A stretch of DNA of 64,000 nt. Source: Constrictibacter sp. MBR-5 (GTDB lineage Bacteria; Pseudomonadota; Alphaproteobacteria; JAJUGE01). The stretch lies in contig NZ_JBEPTK010000002.1 of NCBI RefSeq assembly GCF_040549485.1, positions 186,001-250,000 of the forward strand. Direction: 5' to 3'. The position numbers were made by a program, and so were the translations under genes. Every line of letters begins with the position of its first letter. The stretch's first letter is position 1. Shown piece after piece: positions 52,110 through 61,339 of this stretch. The notes below the pieces were generated by a model that was not told the DNA's origin, did not search any database, and saw only the letters and a list, made by a program, of their open reading frames with translations.

Positions 52110-53350
52110 CAGGGCAATCGGGTGAACGAGTAGGTGACAAGGGAGTGAAGTTCTGAATCGATCTGTGGCCTCCGGTTCGGCAAGGGAGGGGGCGATGGAG
52201 CGTTGTGGGGCTTTCGGGGAAGCGGTCGTCTTTCTGGAGCATTTCGAGGGGCTCACGGACCCGCGCCAGCGGGGCAAGGTGCGCTACACCCTGGACGAGG
52301 TTCTGCTGCTGTGCCTTCTGGCGGTGCTGGCGGGTGCGGAGACCATCTGCGACATCGCGCGCTTCGGCGACAGGAAGCTCGCCCTGTTGCGCCGGTTCCG
52401 GGCCTTCGCCCACGGCACGCCGTCGCACGACCAACTCGGCACCATTCTCGCCAGCCTGGACGGCGAGCGGTTCCAGCAGTGTTTCGTCGCCTGGGTCGCG
52501 GCGATCACCGGCGCCTCGGCGGAGGTGATCGCGATCGACGGAAAGAGCCTGCGCCGAAGCGCCCACAGGAAGGGCGGGAAGGCGGCGGTCCACATGGTCT
52601 CGGCGTTCGCCGCCCGCCAGCGGCTGGTGCTCGGCCAGGTCGAGGTGGCGGACAAGTCCAACGAGATCGTGGCGATCCCGCGCCTGCTCGACATGCTGGC
52701 CATCGAGGGGGCCGTCATCACGACCGATGCCAGCGGCTGCCAGCGCGCCATCGCGGCCAGGATCCGCGACAGGAAGGCCGACTACATCCTCGCCCTCAAG
52801 GGCAACCAGACCAGCCTGTACGAGGACGTCACACTGTTCGTCGCCGAGCAGAAGGCCAACGGCTTCCGGCACACCGCCGCCACACGGCACCAGAGCGTCG
52901 ATGGCGACCATGGCCGCATCGAGACCCGCACCACCACCGTGATCCACGACGTCGAATGGCTTCGCAAGCGCCACGATTGGCCGGGGCTCGACGCCATCGT
53001 CATCGTCGAGAGCACCCGCGAGATCGGGGTCAGCACCGAGCACGAGACCCGCCTCTACATCTCCTCCCTCGCCTTACCGGCCGACAGGATCGGCTCCATC
53101 GTCCGGTCGCACTGGGCCATCGAGAACAGTCTGCACTGGGTCATGGACATGGTCTTCCGCGACGATGAATGCCGCCTCAGAACCGATCACGCGCCCGCCA
53201 ACTTCACCACCATCAAGCACATGGCACAGAACCTGCTCCGACGTCCCACCACCAAGGATTCCCTGCGCATGCGACGCAAGGTCGCCGCATGGAACGACGA
53301 CTTCCTCGCATCACTCATCGCATCTTGAACGTTCACCCCGATTCCCCCAG
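52110..53350 (+). mobile_element. Complete ISAs1-family insertion sequence
   Basis: Left end CAGGGCAATCGGGTGAACG (52,110) and right end, read on the other strand, CTGGGGGAATCGGGGTGAACG-like (53,330-53,350) form imperfect terminal repeats of about 20 bases. They enclose one full transposase gene. About 1.24 kb in total, the usual ISAs1 size. Flanking duplications were not obvious. Confidence 0.75.
52195..53328 (+). CDS. ISAs1 family transposase
   Basis: The 377-aa transposase has the DDE_Tnp_1-assoc N-terminus (HFEGLTDPRQRGKVRYTLDE, ETICDIARFGD) and the DDE domain: VIAIDGKSLRRS, VITTDASGCQR followed by ADYILALKGNQ, and the glutamate region IRSHWAIENSLHWVMDMVFRDD of which SHWAIENSLHWVMD is the family hallmark. 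The frame is intact, so this copy could still be active. ATG 52,195 follows GGGAGGGGG; GTG 52,165 is an in-frame alternative. Confidence 0.93.
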   Translation: MERCGAFGEAVVFLEHFEGLTDPRQRGKVRYTLDEVLLLCLLAVLAGAETICDIARFGDRKLALLRRFRAFAHGTPSHDQLGTILASLDGERFQQCFVAWVAAITGASAEVIAIDGKSLRRSAHRKGGKAAVHMVSAFAARQRLVLGQVEVADKSNEIVAIPRLLDMLAIEGAVITTDASGCQRAIAARIRDRKADYILALKGNQTSLYEDVTLFVAEQKANGFRHTAATRHQSVDGDHGRIETRTTTVIHDVEWLRKRHDWPGLDAIVIVESTREIGVSTEHETRLYISSLALPADRIGSIVRSHWAIENSLHWVMDMVFRDDECRLRTDHAPANFTTIKHMAQNLLRRPTTKDSLRMRRKVAAWNDDFLASLIAS

Positions 53351-53412
53351 ATCCCGCACCAGCACCTCTGGACCTACGACGGCCCCCCGCCACGCAGTCT
53401 GGCGGGAACGGA

Positions 53413-56400
53413 TCAGGATCCGAAATAGAAGTCGTCGGCGTGAAGCTGCGCCGTCGTCACACCGCTCAGCAGCAAACGGTCCCCGACATCCAGATCGATC
53501 GCGAGCGTTGTGCCCAATTGCGTGGCGCGGTTGAGCACATCCTGGAACGAGGAGATTCCGGCGTACTGCGCCAGATCGATCACATCCGGAGTGCCCACCC
53601 CGGGCGTGAAATCTATCAGTTGGTCTATGCCGGACCCGTTCGCAAACACGAACCGGTCGTTCCCCGCTCCGCCTTCCAGCCGGTCCGCCCCCGCACCGCC
53701 GATCAGGATGTCATCCCCTTCCCGGCCATAGAGGCGATCGTCGCCATCTTCTCCTGAGAGGGTATTCGCGGCGCTGTTACCCGTCAGTGTGTTGTTGAGG
53801 GCATTTCCTGTTCCGGAGAGGGGGCCGGATCCCTGCAGCGTAACGTTTTCCACGTTGAGGAAAGCAGAAAGCGAGAAGGAGATCGTGGCAAAGACCGAGT
53901 CGGTGCCCTCGCTCGGCTTTTCGAGGACGGTGTCGCCCGGGTTGTCGACGTAGTAGAGGTCGTCGCCGAGCCCCCCTTCCATCCGGTCCGCTCCGGCATC
54001 TCCGAAGAGCCGGTCGTTACCGGCACTTCCCAGGAGGCGATCGTCTCCGCCTCCTCCGTAGAGCCGGTCGTCGCCTCCGGCGCCGATCAGGGTGTTCTTG
54101 CTCGCGTTCCCGGTAATGATGTTGTCGAGGCCGTTCCCCGTGCCCCAGAGATCTCCTGCGCCGTTGATCGTAATGTTTTCGACATTGTCGAAGGGAACGA
54201 GCGAAAAGGAGATAGTCGTGAAGACCGAGTCGGTGCCCTCGTTCGGCTTTTCGAGGACGGTGTCGCCCGGGTCGTCGACATAGTAGAGGTCATCGCCGAG
54301 CCCCCCTTCCATCCGGTCCGCTCCGGCATCTCCGAAGAGCCGGTCGTTACCGGCACTTCCCAGGAGGCGATCGTCTCCGCCTCCTCCGTAGAGCCGGTCG
54401 TCGCCTCCGGCGCCGATCAGGGTGTTCTTGCCCGCGTTGCCGGTAATGATGTTGTCGAGGCCGTTCCCCGTGCCCCAGAGATCTCCTGCGCCGTTGATCG
54501 TAATGTTTTCGACATTGTCGAAGGGAACGAGCGAAAAGGAGATAGTCGTGAAGACCGAGTCGGTGCCCTCGTTCGGCTTTTCGAGGACGGTGTCGCCCGG
54601 GTCGTCGACGTAGTAGAGGTCGTCGCCGAGCCCCCCTTCCATCCGGTCCGCTCCGGCATCTCCGAAGAGCCGGTCGTTACCGGCACTTCCCAGGAGGCGA
54701 TCGTCTCCGCCTCCTCCGTAGAGCCGGTCGTCGCCTCCGGCGCCGATCAGGGTGTTCTTGCCCGCGTTGCCGGTAATGATGTTGTCGAGGCCGTTCCCCG
54801 TGCCCCAGAGATCTCCTGCGCCGTTGATCGTAATGTTTTCGACACTGTCGAAGGGAATGAGCGAAAAGGAGATAGTCGTGAAGACCGAGTCGGTGCCCTC
54901 GTTCGGCTTTTCGAGGGCGGTGTCGCCCGGGTCGTCGACATAGTAGAGATCGTCGCCGAGCCCCCCTTCCATCCGGTCTGCGCCTTCGTCGCCGAAGAGG
55001 CGATCAGCACCAAGCCCTCCGACGAGGTGGTCATCTCCGGCCCGGCCGTACAGGCGGTCATCGCCTCCTTCGCCGTTCAGCGTATTGTTTCCGGTGTTCC
55101 CGAAGATCAGGTTGGCGAGCCCGTTCCCAGTGACCTGGATCGGGCGCGACCCGAACAGCTGGGCGTTCTCGACGTTGGCCGGAAGCAGCACGTCGAGGGT
55201 GCTGCTGAAGATCGTGTCCGTGCCTGCATTGGCGAGCTCGACCACAAGATCGCCCGGATCGTCGACGTTGTAGAAGTCGTCGCCCAGTCCGCCCTCCATC
55301 CGGTCGGCGCCGCGGCCTCCGCTCAGCTTGTCGCTACCGCCTCCGCCGATCAGGACGTCCGCCAGTGAACCGCCGAGGAGTGCATCGTCCGCGTCCGTTC
55401 CGGTCAGGTTGTACTGCTTCGCTCCGATGCTGGCCGGGTCGGCCGCGGCCGCCGCGGCGACCGCGGCGTTCCATTCCCCCAGCCGGCCCTGTTCGTCCAG
55501 CGAGAGCCGCGCTGCCTTTAGGTAGCGCTGCAGGGCGAGGCTGTTGCTGTCGTAATCGGCACTGAGGAGAAATTCGTCTGTCGTGTTTGCCGGGTCCAGA
55601 TAGCCGGTCGTCTTCCAGCCCTTCAGGTCCCATTGGTCGCCGACGTCGTCGGCCCGGTTCTGCAGGACTTCAAGACTCTCATTCAGCCGGAGCGGGTCGG
55701 AGTCGCCAAAGTTCTGAACATAGGCTTCGGGATCGGCAACGAAGATGTCAAAATGCGTAATTGCGCGCTGCACCTCCAGTGAGACAAGCCAGCCGTACTC
55801 AACAAGTTCGCCCGCGGCCTTCGCGGCCTCCATCTCGGCCACGGTGTGCAGAATGGTGCCGTCGGTCTTTACGAATATCGGCGTGCCGGTTCCGATCTCG
55901 CTCAGACGGTACCATTCGTGGGAGGGTAGCTCGGTCTGCTTCAGCCAGTTCACGGCCGCTTGCGCAGCATCCACGTACCGCTGGTCGGCGTTGTGCTGGT
56001 AAGCCGCAATCAGCGTCCGGATGTTGTGTGCCGTCACGAGACTATCGACGGCCTCCGGCTCGAAGAATCGGCCTGACGCGGGCTGCAGGTTAGAATCGTA
56101 AAACTGAGCCCAACCCGCCTGCGGCGCTGATAGCTGGGTCTGGAGAATGAACTCCACACCCTTCATGGTGCTCTGCAGATGAACCGGATCGGCGTACTGC
56201 GTGTGGGCCTGCCATAGAACATCAATGGCGTTGTTGATGACCGAGTCCGCAAACGTGAAGTGGTCTCGGTAGTCCCCCTTCGCCGGGTAGGAGTGTGCCC
56301 AGCCGCCGGAAACGCCCTGGTTCTGAACGAGAAAATCAAGCGCCTCGCCGATACTGTCGGTCAGCCACTGCGCATCGTAGTGGACATCGAGCTTCATCAG

Positions 56401-56820
56401 GAAGCCGAGGTTACCTTGGGTGACATTGTCGTCCAGGCTTACGCCTGTGGTCCGGTCGCCAAGGAGCCAGTCGGCATCCCGGTCCGTCATCCGGTTGGTG
56501 TAACTCCACCCCCCGTTGTCTTTCTGTGCGAAGGCGATGGCCTGGCCGACCTGGATCGCTGCATCGAGGTACTGCTGATCGTTCAGAACAGTGTATGACC
56601 GGAGATAGCCTTCCCCGATCCGAGGCGTCCCGGGCGGCTGCAGCCAGACTTCGCCGCTGCCGAGCGGCTGGCTCGGAGCTTCGCCGAACTGCCGCCCATC
56701 GGCAAAAGAGTAGGCTCCGGCATAGCCGCCCTCGAACGCGAGGCCGGCGAAGGTCTGCGTCGACTGGTAGAGGCTCCTGAGCGCCTGTTCCACGATCTGC
56801 ATGTCGAGATCGGCGGCCAT
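53413..56820 (-). CDS. RTX protein with N-terminal PL10-like pectate lyase domain
   Basis: The 1,135-aa protein lacks a signal peptide. Residues ~50-400 form an (alpha/alpha) helical-toroid resembling family-10 polysaccharide lyases: DNGGWSYTNRMTD, GVSLDDNVTQGNLGFLM, NQGVSGGWAHSYPAKGDY-x-x-HFTF, QAGWAQFYDSN and FEPEAVDSLV. From about residue 480 hemolysin-type calcium repeats follow (GGxGxDxLxGG), with 110-aa units repeated, and the C-terminus ends LHADDFYFGS, typical for type I secretion. GGAGG precedes ATG 56,820. It should be exported by a TolC-type channel in Ca2+-rich medium and cleave pectate. No secretion genes are adjacent. GC content looks lower than the chromosome, consistent with transfer. 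Confidence 0.85.
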   Translation of the reverse strand: MAADLDMQIVEQALRSLYQSTQTFAGLAFEGGYAGAYSFADGRQFGEAPSQPLGSGEVWLQPPGTPRIGEGYLRSYTVLNDQQYLDAAIQVGQAIAFAQKDNGGWSYTNRMTDRDADWLLGDRTTGVSLDDNVTQGNLGFLMKLDVHYDAQWLTDSIGEALDFLVQNQGVSGGWAHSYPAKGDYRDHFTFADSVINNAIDVLWQAHTQYADPVHLQSTMKGVEFILQTQLSAPQAGWAQFYDSNLQPASGRFFEPEAVDSLVTAHNIRTLIAAYQHNADQRYVDAAQAAVNWLKQTELPSHEWYRLSEIGTGTPIFVKTDGTILHTVAEMEAAKAAGELVEYGWLVSLEVQRAITHFDIFVADPEAYVQNFGDSDPLRLNESLEVLQNRADDVGDQWDLKGWKTTGYLDPANTTDEFLLSADYDSNSLALQRYLKAARLSLDEQGRLGEWNAAVAAAAAADPASIGAKQYNLTGTDADDALLGGSLADVLIGGGGSDKLSGGRGADRMEGGLGDDFYNVDDPGDLVVELANAGTDTIFSSTLDVLLPANVENAQLFGSRPIQVTGNGLANLIFGNTGNNTLNGEGGDDRLYGRAGDDHLVGGLGADRLFGDEGADRMEGGLGDDLYYVDDPGDTALEKPNEGTDSVFTTISFSLIPFDSVENITINGAGDLWGTGNGLDNIITGNAGKNTLIGAGGDDRLYGGGGDDRLLGSAGNDRLFGDAGADRMEGGLGDDLYYVDDPGDTVLEKPNEGTDSVFTTISFSLVPFDNVENITINGAGDLWGTGNGLDNIITGNAGKNTLIGAGGDDRLYGGGGDDRLLGSAGNDRLFGDAGADRMEGGLGDDLYYVDDPGDTVLEKPNEGTDSVFTTISFSLVPFDNVENITINGAGDLWGTGNGLDNIITGNASKNTLIGAGGDDRLYGGGGDDRLLGSAGNDRLFGDAGADRMEGGLGDDLYYVDNPGDTVLEKPSEGTDSVFATISFSLSAFLNVENVTLQGSGPLSGTGNALNNTLTGNSAANTLSGEDGDDRLYGREGDDILIGGAGADRLEGGAGNDRFVFANGSGIDQLIDFTPGVGTPDVIDLAQYAGISSFQDVLNRATQLGTTLAIDLDVGDRLLLSGVTTAQLHADDFYFGS
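53971..54960 (-). repeat. Three near-identical 330-bp tandem units in the RTX gene
   Basis: The word CCCCCCTTCCATCCGGTC recurs at exactly 53,971, 54,301, 54,631 and 54,961. The three units between differ by only a few bases and encode 110 residues each (calcium-binding nonapeptides plus a LWGTGNGLDNIITGNA-type spacer). Such identity points to recent amplification or gene conversion. Confidence 0.93.
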
Positions 56821-57105
56821 CTTTTCCTCCAACAGGAGTGGCGGGCACTGTGCAGTACGAGCGGCTACGCCGCCCAGTGGCGGCTCAAGCGCCGGCTACT
56901 GCGCCCGCGCACGTGAACCTATACCACACCGGCGATAGCTACGGCCGGAAACCTTAACTCGGGGTTATGGCCCCGGGGGCAGCACTGGATGGTCCGTCCC
57001 GATGGCGCAGAGAGCCCCTCGGCGGCTCGCATGGAGATGCGATCCGGATGTTGCAGTGGGGCTTCCCGCATGAACGTGGTTCCGAGGCCGGCTTCGAAAC
57101 GGTAG
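56821..57105. other. Upstream region of the RTX gene
   Basis: These 285 bases carry the ribosome site of the RTX gene and should hold its promoter. No other gene is seen; the IS3 remnant begins at 57,106. Confidence 0.4.
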
Positions 57106-58270
57106 TGAACCGCCCTGGGTTTGCCGGAGGCTCCAACTCCTGAGAAGGTGGAGCCATCATGAGCAAGACGACGAACAGGTTTTCCCGGAGGTGCGCCAGC
57201 GAGCCGTGCGGCTGGTGCTGGATCACGAACATGAACATCCCTCGCGCTGGGCGGCGATCGTGTCGATCTCTGCCAAGATCGGCTGCACGGGCCAGACGCT
57301 GAACGAGTGGGTGAAGAAGGCTGAGGTCGATGCCGGCCAGCGGGCCGGCGTGCCGACGGACATGGCAGCGAAGCTGAAGGTCCTGGAGCGGGAGAACCGG
57401 GAACTTCGGCAGGCCAACGAGATCCTGCGCAAGGCTTCCGCTTATTTTGCCCAGGCGGAGCTCGACCGCCCATTCAAACGATGATCGCGTTCATCGACGA
57501 TCACCGCGAGGTCCACGGGGTCAAGCCTATCTGCAGGGTGCTGCCGATCGCCCCGTCGACCTACCGTGATCATCTCGCCAAGCGCGTCGATCCCGAGAAG
57601 CTCTCGGCGCGGGCGAAGCGTGACTTGACGCTGAAGCCCGAGATCGAAGGTGTCTTCGCCGAGAACTTCGAGGTGTATGGCACGCGCAAGAGCTTGCCCT
57701 CGACTGGATCGGGGGTCTGGCGTCAGATGCTGCGCGAAGCTTCGGTGTCGCGCGCGGCACGGTCGAGCGGCTGATGGCCGACCTCGGCCTTCGCGGCGTC
57801 ATTCGCGGCAAGCCTGTCCGCACCACCGTGCAGGACAAGGCCGCGTCGTTCCGCGCGACCATGTGAACCGGGTCTTCCATTCCACGGCGCCGAACAGGCT
57901 CTGGCTCTCGGGCTTCACCTACGTCAGCACCTGGTCGGGCTTCGTCTACGTGGCCTTCGTCATCGATGCCTATGCCCGCCGCATCCCCCGGGTCCGGCTT
58001 CGCCGGCCCGAGGACAGGCTCTGGCTGGCGGGTGAGCAGGACCGCCCATGCGAGCTTCGTCCTCGATGCTCTCGAACAGGCCCTGCACGAACGAAGGCCC
58101 ATCCATCGCGGCGGCCTCGTGCATCACTCCGACAGGGGCTCTCAATGTGTCAGCATCCGCTACACTGAGCGCCTGGCCGAAGCGGGCATCGAGCCCTCTG
58201 TCGGCAGCGTCGGAGATCCTTATGACGATGCTCTCGCCGAGACAATCAACGACCTCGACAAAGCAGTGAG
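57106..58270 (+). pseudogene. Decayed IS3-family insertion sequence (orfA and orfB)
   Basis: The left end starts TGAACCGCCCTGGGTTTGCC, an IS3-style terminus. OrfA begins MSKTTNRFS at 57,160, but a missing C shifts the frame; the rest ([40 protein letters not shown] with its leucine zipper) reads from 57,191. OrfB begins at 57,481 ([20 protein letters not shown]) and then breaks several times: NFEVYGTRK, later RLWLSGFTYVSTWSGFVYVAFVIDAYARR and VHHSDRGSQ are in different frames, and it ends early after ETINDLDKA. The element is dead. Confidence 0.85.
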
Positions 58271-58289
58271 GTGATACCAACGGCCGAAA

Positions 58290-58553
58290 TTAATGACCTG
58301 TATGAGCCCAGTCTCTCATACCGATCGAAATGATGGTCTGGGGGTGGGTGACGAGCTTGTTCCAAGCGTCGCAGCCTGCGTCGAGAAGGGCGTCGTGGTC
58401 TTGGAAGACGCGGTTGGAGAGCCAGTTCTGCCGAAGATACTGCCAGACGTTCTCGACCGGGTTGAGTTCCGGTGAGCGGGGCGGCAGCAGGATGATGGTG
58501 AGGTTCTTCGGGACGTCGAGCTTGTCCGTTCCGTGCCAACCGGCCCGGTCCAT
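58290..58553 (-). pseudogene. IS630-family transposase, C-terminal fragment
   Basis: The minus strand reads MDRAGWHGTDKLDVPKNLTI, then LPPRSPELNPVENVWQYLRQ and SIGMRDWAHTGH-stop. The L-P-P-x-S-P-E-L-N-P-V-E block holds the last DDE glutamate of IS630/Tc1-type transposases. The N-terminal two thirds are missing, cut exactly where copy B of the IS1182-like element begins (58,556), so that element truncated it. Confidence 0.85.
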
Positions 58554-58555
58554 GA

Positions 58556-59996
58556 CAGCCCGTTGACGAAGTCGTCGCCGTCGGATTCGCTGTGTTTGCA
58601 GGACAGCGGAGGGGCGAGATGGCGCTGGGTTGGGAGCGGGAGCGTCAGGCGGATCTGATGGTGGGCTGGTCGGAGATGCCGCGCTCGCCGGGACATGCCT
58701 TCTACGACCGTCTGCAGGACGTGCTGATCGCGGCCGGGTTCGACGGCTTCGCCGAGGCGGCGTGCGCGCCGTATTACGCGGCGCGGCAGGGTCGGCCGTC
58801 GATCCCGCCGGGACGATACTTCCGCATGCATCTGGTCGGGTATTTCGAGGGGATCGGCAGCGAGCGCGGGATCGAGTGGCGCTGCGCCGACAGCCTGTCG
58901 CTGCGCGACTTCCTGCGGATCGGCACGACGGCGCGGGTGCCGGATCATTCCTGGCTGAGCAGGACGCGCGCACGGCTGCCGGTCGAGGTGCACGCGGCCG
59001 TGTTCTCCTGGGTTCTGGAGCGCCTGTCGGAACATGGGCTGGTGCGCGGCGGATCGGCGTCGACGCCTCGACCATGGAGGCCAATGCCGCCCTGCGCACG
59101 ATCGTGCGCCGGGAGAGCGGCGAGACCTACCGCGAGATGCTGGAGCACATGGCGGCGCAGAGCGGCATCGCGACGCCGAGCACCGACGACCTCGTCCGCC
59201 TGGACCGCAAGCGCAAGGGCAAGAAGCTCTCCAACGAAGACTGGGAGAGCCCGACCGATCCGGACGCGCGGATCGCGCGCATGAAGGACGGCACGACGCA
59301 CCTCGCCTACAAGCCGGAACACGCGGTCGATCTGGACACGGGTGCGATCGTCGCGGCGGAGCTTCACCCGGCCGACCGGGGCGACCCGGCGACACTGTCC
59401 GACACGCTGAGCGCCGCCGAGACGACCCTGACGGCGCTCGGCGTGCAGCCGACGCCGGACGACCCGGCGGAACTGGTGGCCGACAAGGGGTATCACTCGC
59501 GTGGGGGCCTGAAGGCACTCGACGCCAGTCCCTGGAAGACGCGTATCGCCGAGAAGAAGAGGCCGGGCGTCCTGCGCTGGCACGGCGACGAGGCGGCAAG
59601 GCGGGCGGTCTACAACAATCGCGCCCGCCTCCTGCTCTCCGGGGTGGCGCGGGCCGCCTTCAAGCTGCGCGCCGAACTGTGCGAGCGCAGCTTCGCGCTC
59701 GTGCTCGACCGGGGCGGCATGCGACGGACATGGCTGCGCGGACGCGAGAACGTACACAAGCGCTACCTGCTGCACGTCGCCGGCTACAATCTCGGCCTCC
59801 TGATGCGGCTGACGATCGGCTTCGGCACCCCACGCGGGGCGGCGGAACGCCTCTATGCCGTCCTCGTCGCCCTGAGCACGCCGGACGAGGGATTCATCGT
59901 CGCCATCGTCGTCACCGACGGTACCCGACCCGTGGCTGCGGTCATCGTCGACAACACATACCGGACAGGCTGAAACGCCACTTCGTCAACGGGCTG
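58556..59996 (+). mobile_element. IS1182-like insertion sequence, copy B
   Basis: Left end CAGCCCGTTGACGAAGTCG and right end ACTTCGTCAACGGGCTG are inverted repeats about 1.44 kb apart. TTAA follows the right end but ATGA precedes the left, so its left flank is not a simple insertion site; it is the inner end of the composite cluster. Confidence 0.8.
58619..59973 (+). pseudogene. IS1182-like transposase, frameshifted (copy B)
   Basis: The N-terminal DUF772 half (MALGWERERQADLMVGWSEM to HGLVRGG) is in one frame; from IGVDASTMEANAALRTIVRR on, the DDE half (VDLDTGAIVAAELHPADRGD, ELVADKGYHSRGGL, AAFKLRAELCERSFALVLDR) is in another. Compared with copy A, four bases (GGGG) are missing near 59,046, which explains the shift. 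The product would be about 450 aa if restored. With copy A truncated, neither copy encodes a full transposase in one frame. Confidence 0.88.
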
Positions 59997-60015
59997 TTAA
60001 CGCAGGAGCCCGACT

Positions 60016-60498
60016 ATGAATAGCGTGACCCCCGACACCTTCCCGGCCGCTTGGGAGATCCAGACCGGTGCCATCGAGGAGGCGCAATTCCCCAGCCGCC
60101 GCTGGCACATCGTCGCGCCGGCCGACATGCCGCTGGCGGCCCTTGCGGAGGGTGGTGCGTGGCGGCGGGTGGCGGACAAGTTGACCCTCCATGACCGTGT
60201 CGAGGTGGTCGCCCGCGATTCCTCGTGGTGGTGCGAACTGCTGGTGGTCGAGTCCGGTCCGAACCACGCGCTGCTGCGGCCCCTGGCGAAGGTCGAGTTT
60301 CCACGCGAGATGCAGGACGCCGACGACCTGCCGCCGAACATCCAGGTTTTCTGGCAAGGCGACCGGCAGCGCGGCGCCTACAAGCTCAAGAACCTGAGCA
60401 CGGGGCAGGTGTACCCGAGCGCCTACGCGAGCCGGGCCGCTGCGAAGATCGCCGCGTGCGAAATGTTCTCGCACCAGATGAACGGGGCCGCGGCATGA
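60016..60498 (+). CDS. Uncharacterised satellite/phage protein (160 aa)
   Basis: MNSVTPDTFPAAWEIQTGAI opens a protein with SH3-like beta strands (LTLHDRVEVVARDSSWWCEL, KVEFPREMQDADDLPPNIQV) and a helical tail KIAACEMFSHQMNGAAA. Proteins of this look occur between packaging and portal genes of alphaproteobacterial phages, but no named family is recognised. Before the IS insertion its ATG overlapped the stop of the 188-aa gene. Its own stop overlaps the next ATG (ATGA), so these three genes formed one transcript. Confidence 0.7.
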   Translation: MNSVTPDTFPAAWEIQTGAIEEAQFPSRRWHIVAPADMPLAALAEGGAWRRVADKLTLHDRVEVVARDSSWWCELLVVESGPNHALLRPLAKVEFPREMQDADDLPPNIQVFWQGDRQRGAYKLKNLSTGQVYPSAYASRAAAKIAACEMFSHQMNGAAA

Positions 60499-61115
60499 CC
60501 GAGGAGGCCCCCGCCGCCGCTCCCGCCGTCGCTGCTGCGTCCGAGAGGGTGCAGATCGAGCGGCTGATCGGCGACAGCGGTTCGCCCTACTGGCGTGGCC
60601 CGGATGCGCCGGTTCTGCAACAGCGATACCGCGAGATCATCGGCGTCGACGACGGCGGCACGAAGGCGCCGGCCATGAAGGGCAGCGACCGCGAGATTGC
60701 GGCCCTTGAAGCCGACATGCGCCGCGATATCCATGCTTGGCACCGTGACGACGCCAAGCGCGCCCGGCTGCTGGCGCTGTATGAGGCCGGCGAGAACGGC
60801 GGCACCGCGAACTATGAGGGCGGACCTGCCGACGATGCCGAGCGGCACGCGGCGATCACGTACGACATTCCGCAGTTGTCGTCCGGTCTCCAGGTGGCCG
60901 ACTTCGCGGAGATCGTCGACATGCCGTTTGCGCCGATCCTGGCAACGGCATGGGGCGACCGTTTCCCGGTGCAGATCGCAGCGGCGCAGCGCGAGGCGGT
61001 TTCGATCCTGTCGAACATGCCGCCCGATCAGCAGGCCCAAATGATCGACGTGTTCGACGGACTGCCGGTGCGGGCACAAGCCGCGATCCTGCGGAAGCTG
61101 GCGCGTAGCCGATGA
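60495..61115 (+). CDS. Uncharacterised satellite/phage protein (206 aa)
   Basis: The 206-aa protein has an Ala/Pro-rich start, then RLIGDSGSPYWRGPDAPVLQ, a common motif in small phage proteins that precede capsid genes, a helical region REIAALEADMRRDIHAWHRD and a C-terminal MIDVFDGLPVRAQAAILRKL. Its ATG overlaps the previous stop. No family name recognised; a scaffold or head-size-related function is possible in a satellite but unproven. The following 224 bases (61,116-61,339) contain only a short coiled-coil-like frame (LDHQTAELRELKSALERRM) without a normal start, likely a remnant. Confidence 0.65.
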   Translation: MTEEAPAAAPAVAAASERVQIERLIGDSGSPYWRGPDAPVLQQRYREIIGVDDGGTKAPAMKGSDREIAALEADMRRDIHAWHRDDAKRARLLALYEAGENGGTANYEGGPADDAERHAAITYDIPQLSSGLQVADFAEIVDMPFAPILATAWGDRFPVQIAAAQREAVSILSNMPPDQQAQMIDVFDGLPVRAQAAILRKLARSR

Positions 61116-61339
61116 ACGTGATCCCGCTTTGCCGCGCGGTTCCTACATCATCACGGGCGGCCTCCTCGTCTCTTTAGCGCTGCTGCGAGGCTTCCAGCCG
61201 GGTAGCGACCTCGGTCCCAGACGCTCAGCGGTAAACTGGATCATCAGACAGCCGAGCTACGGGAGTTGAAGAGCGCACTTGAGCGGAGGATGCGCGTTCC
61301 GGTAATCGACTATCCTCCGTCGAACTGGAGTTTACGCCC

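Larger units (their letters stand above)
51260..59996. mobile_element. IS cluster / composite insertion (8,737 bp) with TTAA duplication
   Basis: The left end (CAGCCCGTTGACGAAGT) and right end (ACTTCGTCAACGGGCTG) are exact inverted repeats of one IS1182-like element, and the 4-bp TTAA is present on both outer sides (51,256-51,259; 59,997-60,000). In between lie an IS1182-like 5' fragment, an IS701 remnant, a complete ISAs1, the PL10-RTX cargo gene, a decayed IS3, an IS630 fragment and a second IS1182-like copy. Removing it restores the reading frame of the interrupted satellite gene, proving insertion after the satellite had formed. Confidence 0.88.

Noticed and set aside
53800-55000. Regular DNA repeats that could suggest a CRISPR array
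   Set aside because: The period is 330 bp, the repeats lie in one open frame and encode calcium-binding RTX units; no short repeat/unique-spacer pattern.
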